A stretch of 45,892 nucleotides of DNA from Mogibacterium pumilum (GTDB lineage Bacteria; Bacillota; Clostridia; Peptostreptococcales; Anaerovoracaceae). The notes under the pieces were generated by a model. That model was given only the letters and a program-made list of their open reading frames with translations, searched no databases and was not told the DNA's origin. A program made the translations under genes and the position numbers. Positions 44,898-45,892 of the stretch are shown here, piece after piece (position 1 is the stretch's first letter; each line of letters opens with the position of its first letter). Location: positions 217,328 to 263,219 of the forward strand of contig NZ_CP016199.1 of NCBI RefSeq assembly GCF_002243385.1, read 5' to 3'.

Positions 44898-45892
44898 TGA
44901 AACTTATATTTGAAAGAAGTGTTCCTGGCAGAGGTCAGGATCTATTCCCTGCTTGCGATGTTGCTGTAACACTACCTGATGTTCCGATGAGAGAAAGCGC
45001 TCCTCATCTTCCGGAAGTATCTGAGAACGAGATGGGGCGTCACTACACAGCTCTTGCAAAGGAAGCTCATGGAGTTAACGACGGATTCTATCCGCTCGGT
45101 TCTTGCACAATGAAGCACAACCCTAAGATTGACGATGCTGTTGCTTCACTCAAAGGATTTACTAACATCCACCCTCTTCAGCCAGCTAAAACAGTAGAAG
45201 GCTGCACAGAGGCAATAGATACACTGGAGTCATACCTATGCGAAATCACAGGCATGGACCGCGTTACATTCCAGCCAGCTGCCGGCTCACAGGGAGAATT
45301 CACAGGACTACTCCTCATCAAAGCATATCTACGTGATAAGGGTCTCGGACACAAGGATGAAATCCTAATTCCAGATGCTGCTCACGGAACTAACCCTGCA
45401 AGTGCTGCAATGGCAGGGTTCAAGGTTGTAGTTGTTAAGTCTAACGAGCGTGGAAGCATAGACATGGATGACTTCAAGTCTAAGATTAGCGACAAGACTG
45501 CAGGTCTGATGCTCACAAACCCTAACACAGTAGGTATCTTCGACGAGAACATCTTTGAAATCACAAAGCTTGTTCACGAAGCTGGCGGACTCTGCTACTA
45601 CGATGGAGCTAATCTTAATGCTGTAATAGGGCTAGTACGTCCTGGAGATATTGGATTTGACGTAATTCACCTCAACCTGCACAAGACATTCTCCACACCG
45701 CACGGTGGTGGTGGTCCTGGAAGCGGTCCTTGCGGATGCAAAGACTTCCTTGGCAAGTACTTACCTGGACTAACAGTTAAGAACGGTGAGTACGTTCGTG
45801 CAGAGAAGAGTATCGGTAACGTTACCGGATTTTACGGTAACTTCCTAGTTAGCTTGAGAGCTCTCGTATACCTGACTTACCTCGGCGGAGAC
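44897..45892 (+). CDS. gcvPB: Glycine dehydrogenase (decarboxylating) subunit 2, 3' end beyond window
   Basis: From ATG 44897 the frame is open for 332 codons to the window edge. It begins MKLIFERSVPGRGQDLFP and contains GFYPLGSCTMKHNP and HLNLHKTFSTPHGGGGPG, where the lysine of LHKTF binds PLP. It is the catalytic half of the P protein, normally about 480 residues. It overlaps the gcvPA stop by one base, so synthesis of the two subunits is coupled. Confidence 0.95.
   Translation, partial: MKLIFERSVPGRGQDLFPACDVAVTLPDVPMRESAPHLPEVSENEMGRHYTALAKEAHGVNDGFYPLGSCTMKHNPKIDDAVASLKGFTNIHPLQPAKTVEGCTEAIDTLESYLCEITGMDRVTFQPAAGSQGEFTGLLLIKAYLRDKGLGHKDEILIPDAAHGTNPASAAMAGFKVVVVKSNERGSIDMDDFKSKISDKTAGLMLTNPNTVGIFDENIFEITKLVHEAGGLCYYDGANLNAVIGLVRPGDIGFDVIHLNLHKTFSTPHGGGGPGSGPCGCKDFLGKYLPGLTVKNGEYVRAEKSIGNVTGFYGNFLVSLRALVYLTYLGGD

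Overview
The window reads as chromosomal DNA of a low-GC, anaerobic Firmicute of class Clostridia. Pointers are AGGAGG ribosome sites almost everywhere, a two-subunit glycine decarboxylase, a flavodiiron protein, a SbsA-type Ig-like membrane protein and a very large BspA-like leucine-rich-repeat surface protein. A Mogibacterium/Anaerovoracaceae-like organism is my best guess; this is inference from gene content, since there is no rRNA in the window. No rRNA, CRISPR array, intact transposase or prophage was found.

Layout. 1-5.3 kb: the tail of an unidentified gene; a selenium/sulfur cluster on the minus strand (yedE, yedF-like, DUF3343); an HD-domain hydrolase; a secreted metallo-beta-lactamase-fold protein with choline-binding-type repeats; and a small DUF898-like gene broken by a stop at codon 4. 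5.4-9.4 kb: tRNA-Thr(CGT), an asparaginase / GME-fold / radical SAM operon, and type I dehydroquinase. 9.5-13.4 kb: an AT-rich accessory island with a BceAB-type ABC transporter, an ABC exporter that has lost its middle, and frame-disrupted debris. 13.4-20.3 kb: a ClC transporter, the fprA-DUF1934-DUF1846 operon and an HtrA-type protease. 20.4-23 kb: a P1B-type metal ATPase with an unusual FSC motif in its transport segment, a DUF6110-like partner before it and a 26-residue single-span peptide after it. 23-26.6 kb: a direct-repeat region, a GntR regulator, ispE, an Ig-like membrane protein and tadA. 26.7-33.2 kb: the 2145-residue BspA-like protein. 33.4-34.1 kb: a lipoprotein whose reading frame continues past an in-frame TGA. 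34.2-38.2 kb: three proline-specific peptidases. 38.5-41.9 kb: an OpuC/EgtU-type transporter and CvpA. 42.0 kb to the end: gcvT, gcvH, gcvPA and partial gcvPB.

How the genes fit together. Asparaginase, three proline peptidases, a compatible-solute or thiol importer and the glycine cleavage system suggest a life built on amino acids and peptides. YedE/YedF/DUF3343 point to selenium or sulfur handling, and FprA to oxygen or NO detoxification. The BspA-like, choline-binding-type and Ig-like proteins form a surface-exposed set suited to a host-associated niche.

At least three genes appear to be interrupted: the DUF898-like gene (TAA at codon 4), the ABC exporter (internal deletion plus frameshift) and the lipoprotein (in-frame TGA). 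The window may therefore carry active gene decay, or in the TGA case recoding. The points most worth a second look are the P1B ATPase operon with its micro-peptide, the TGA-interrupted lipoprotein with a hairpin just downstream, and the phosphorylcholine-esterase-like architecture.
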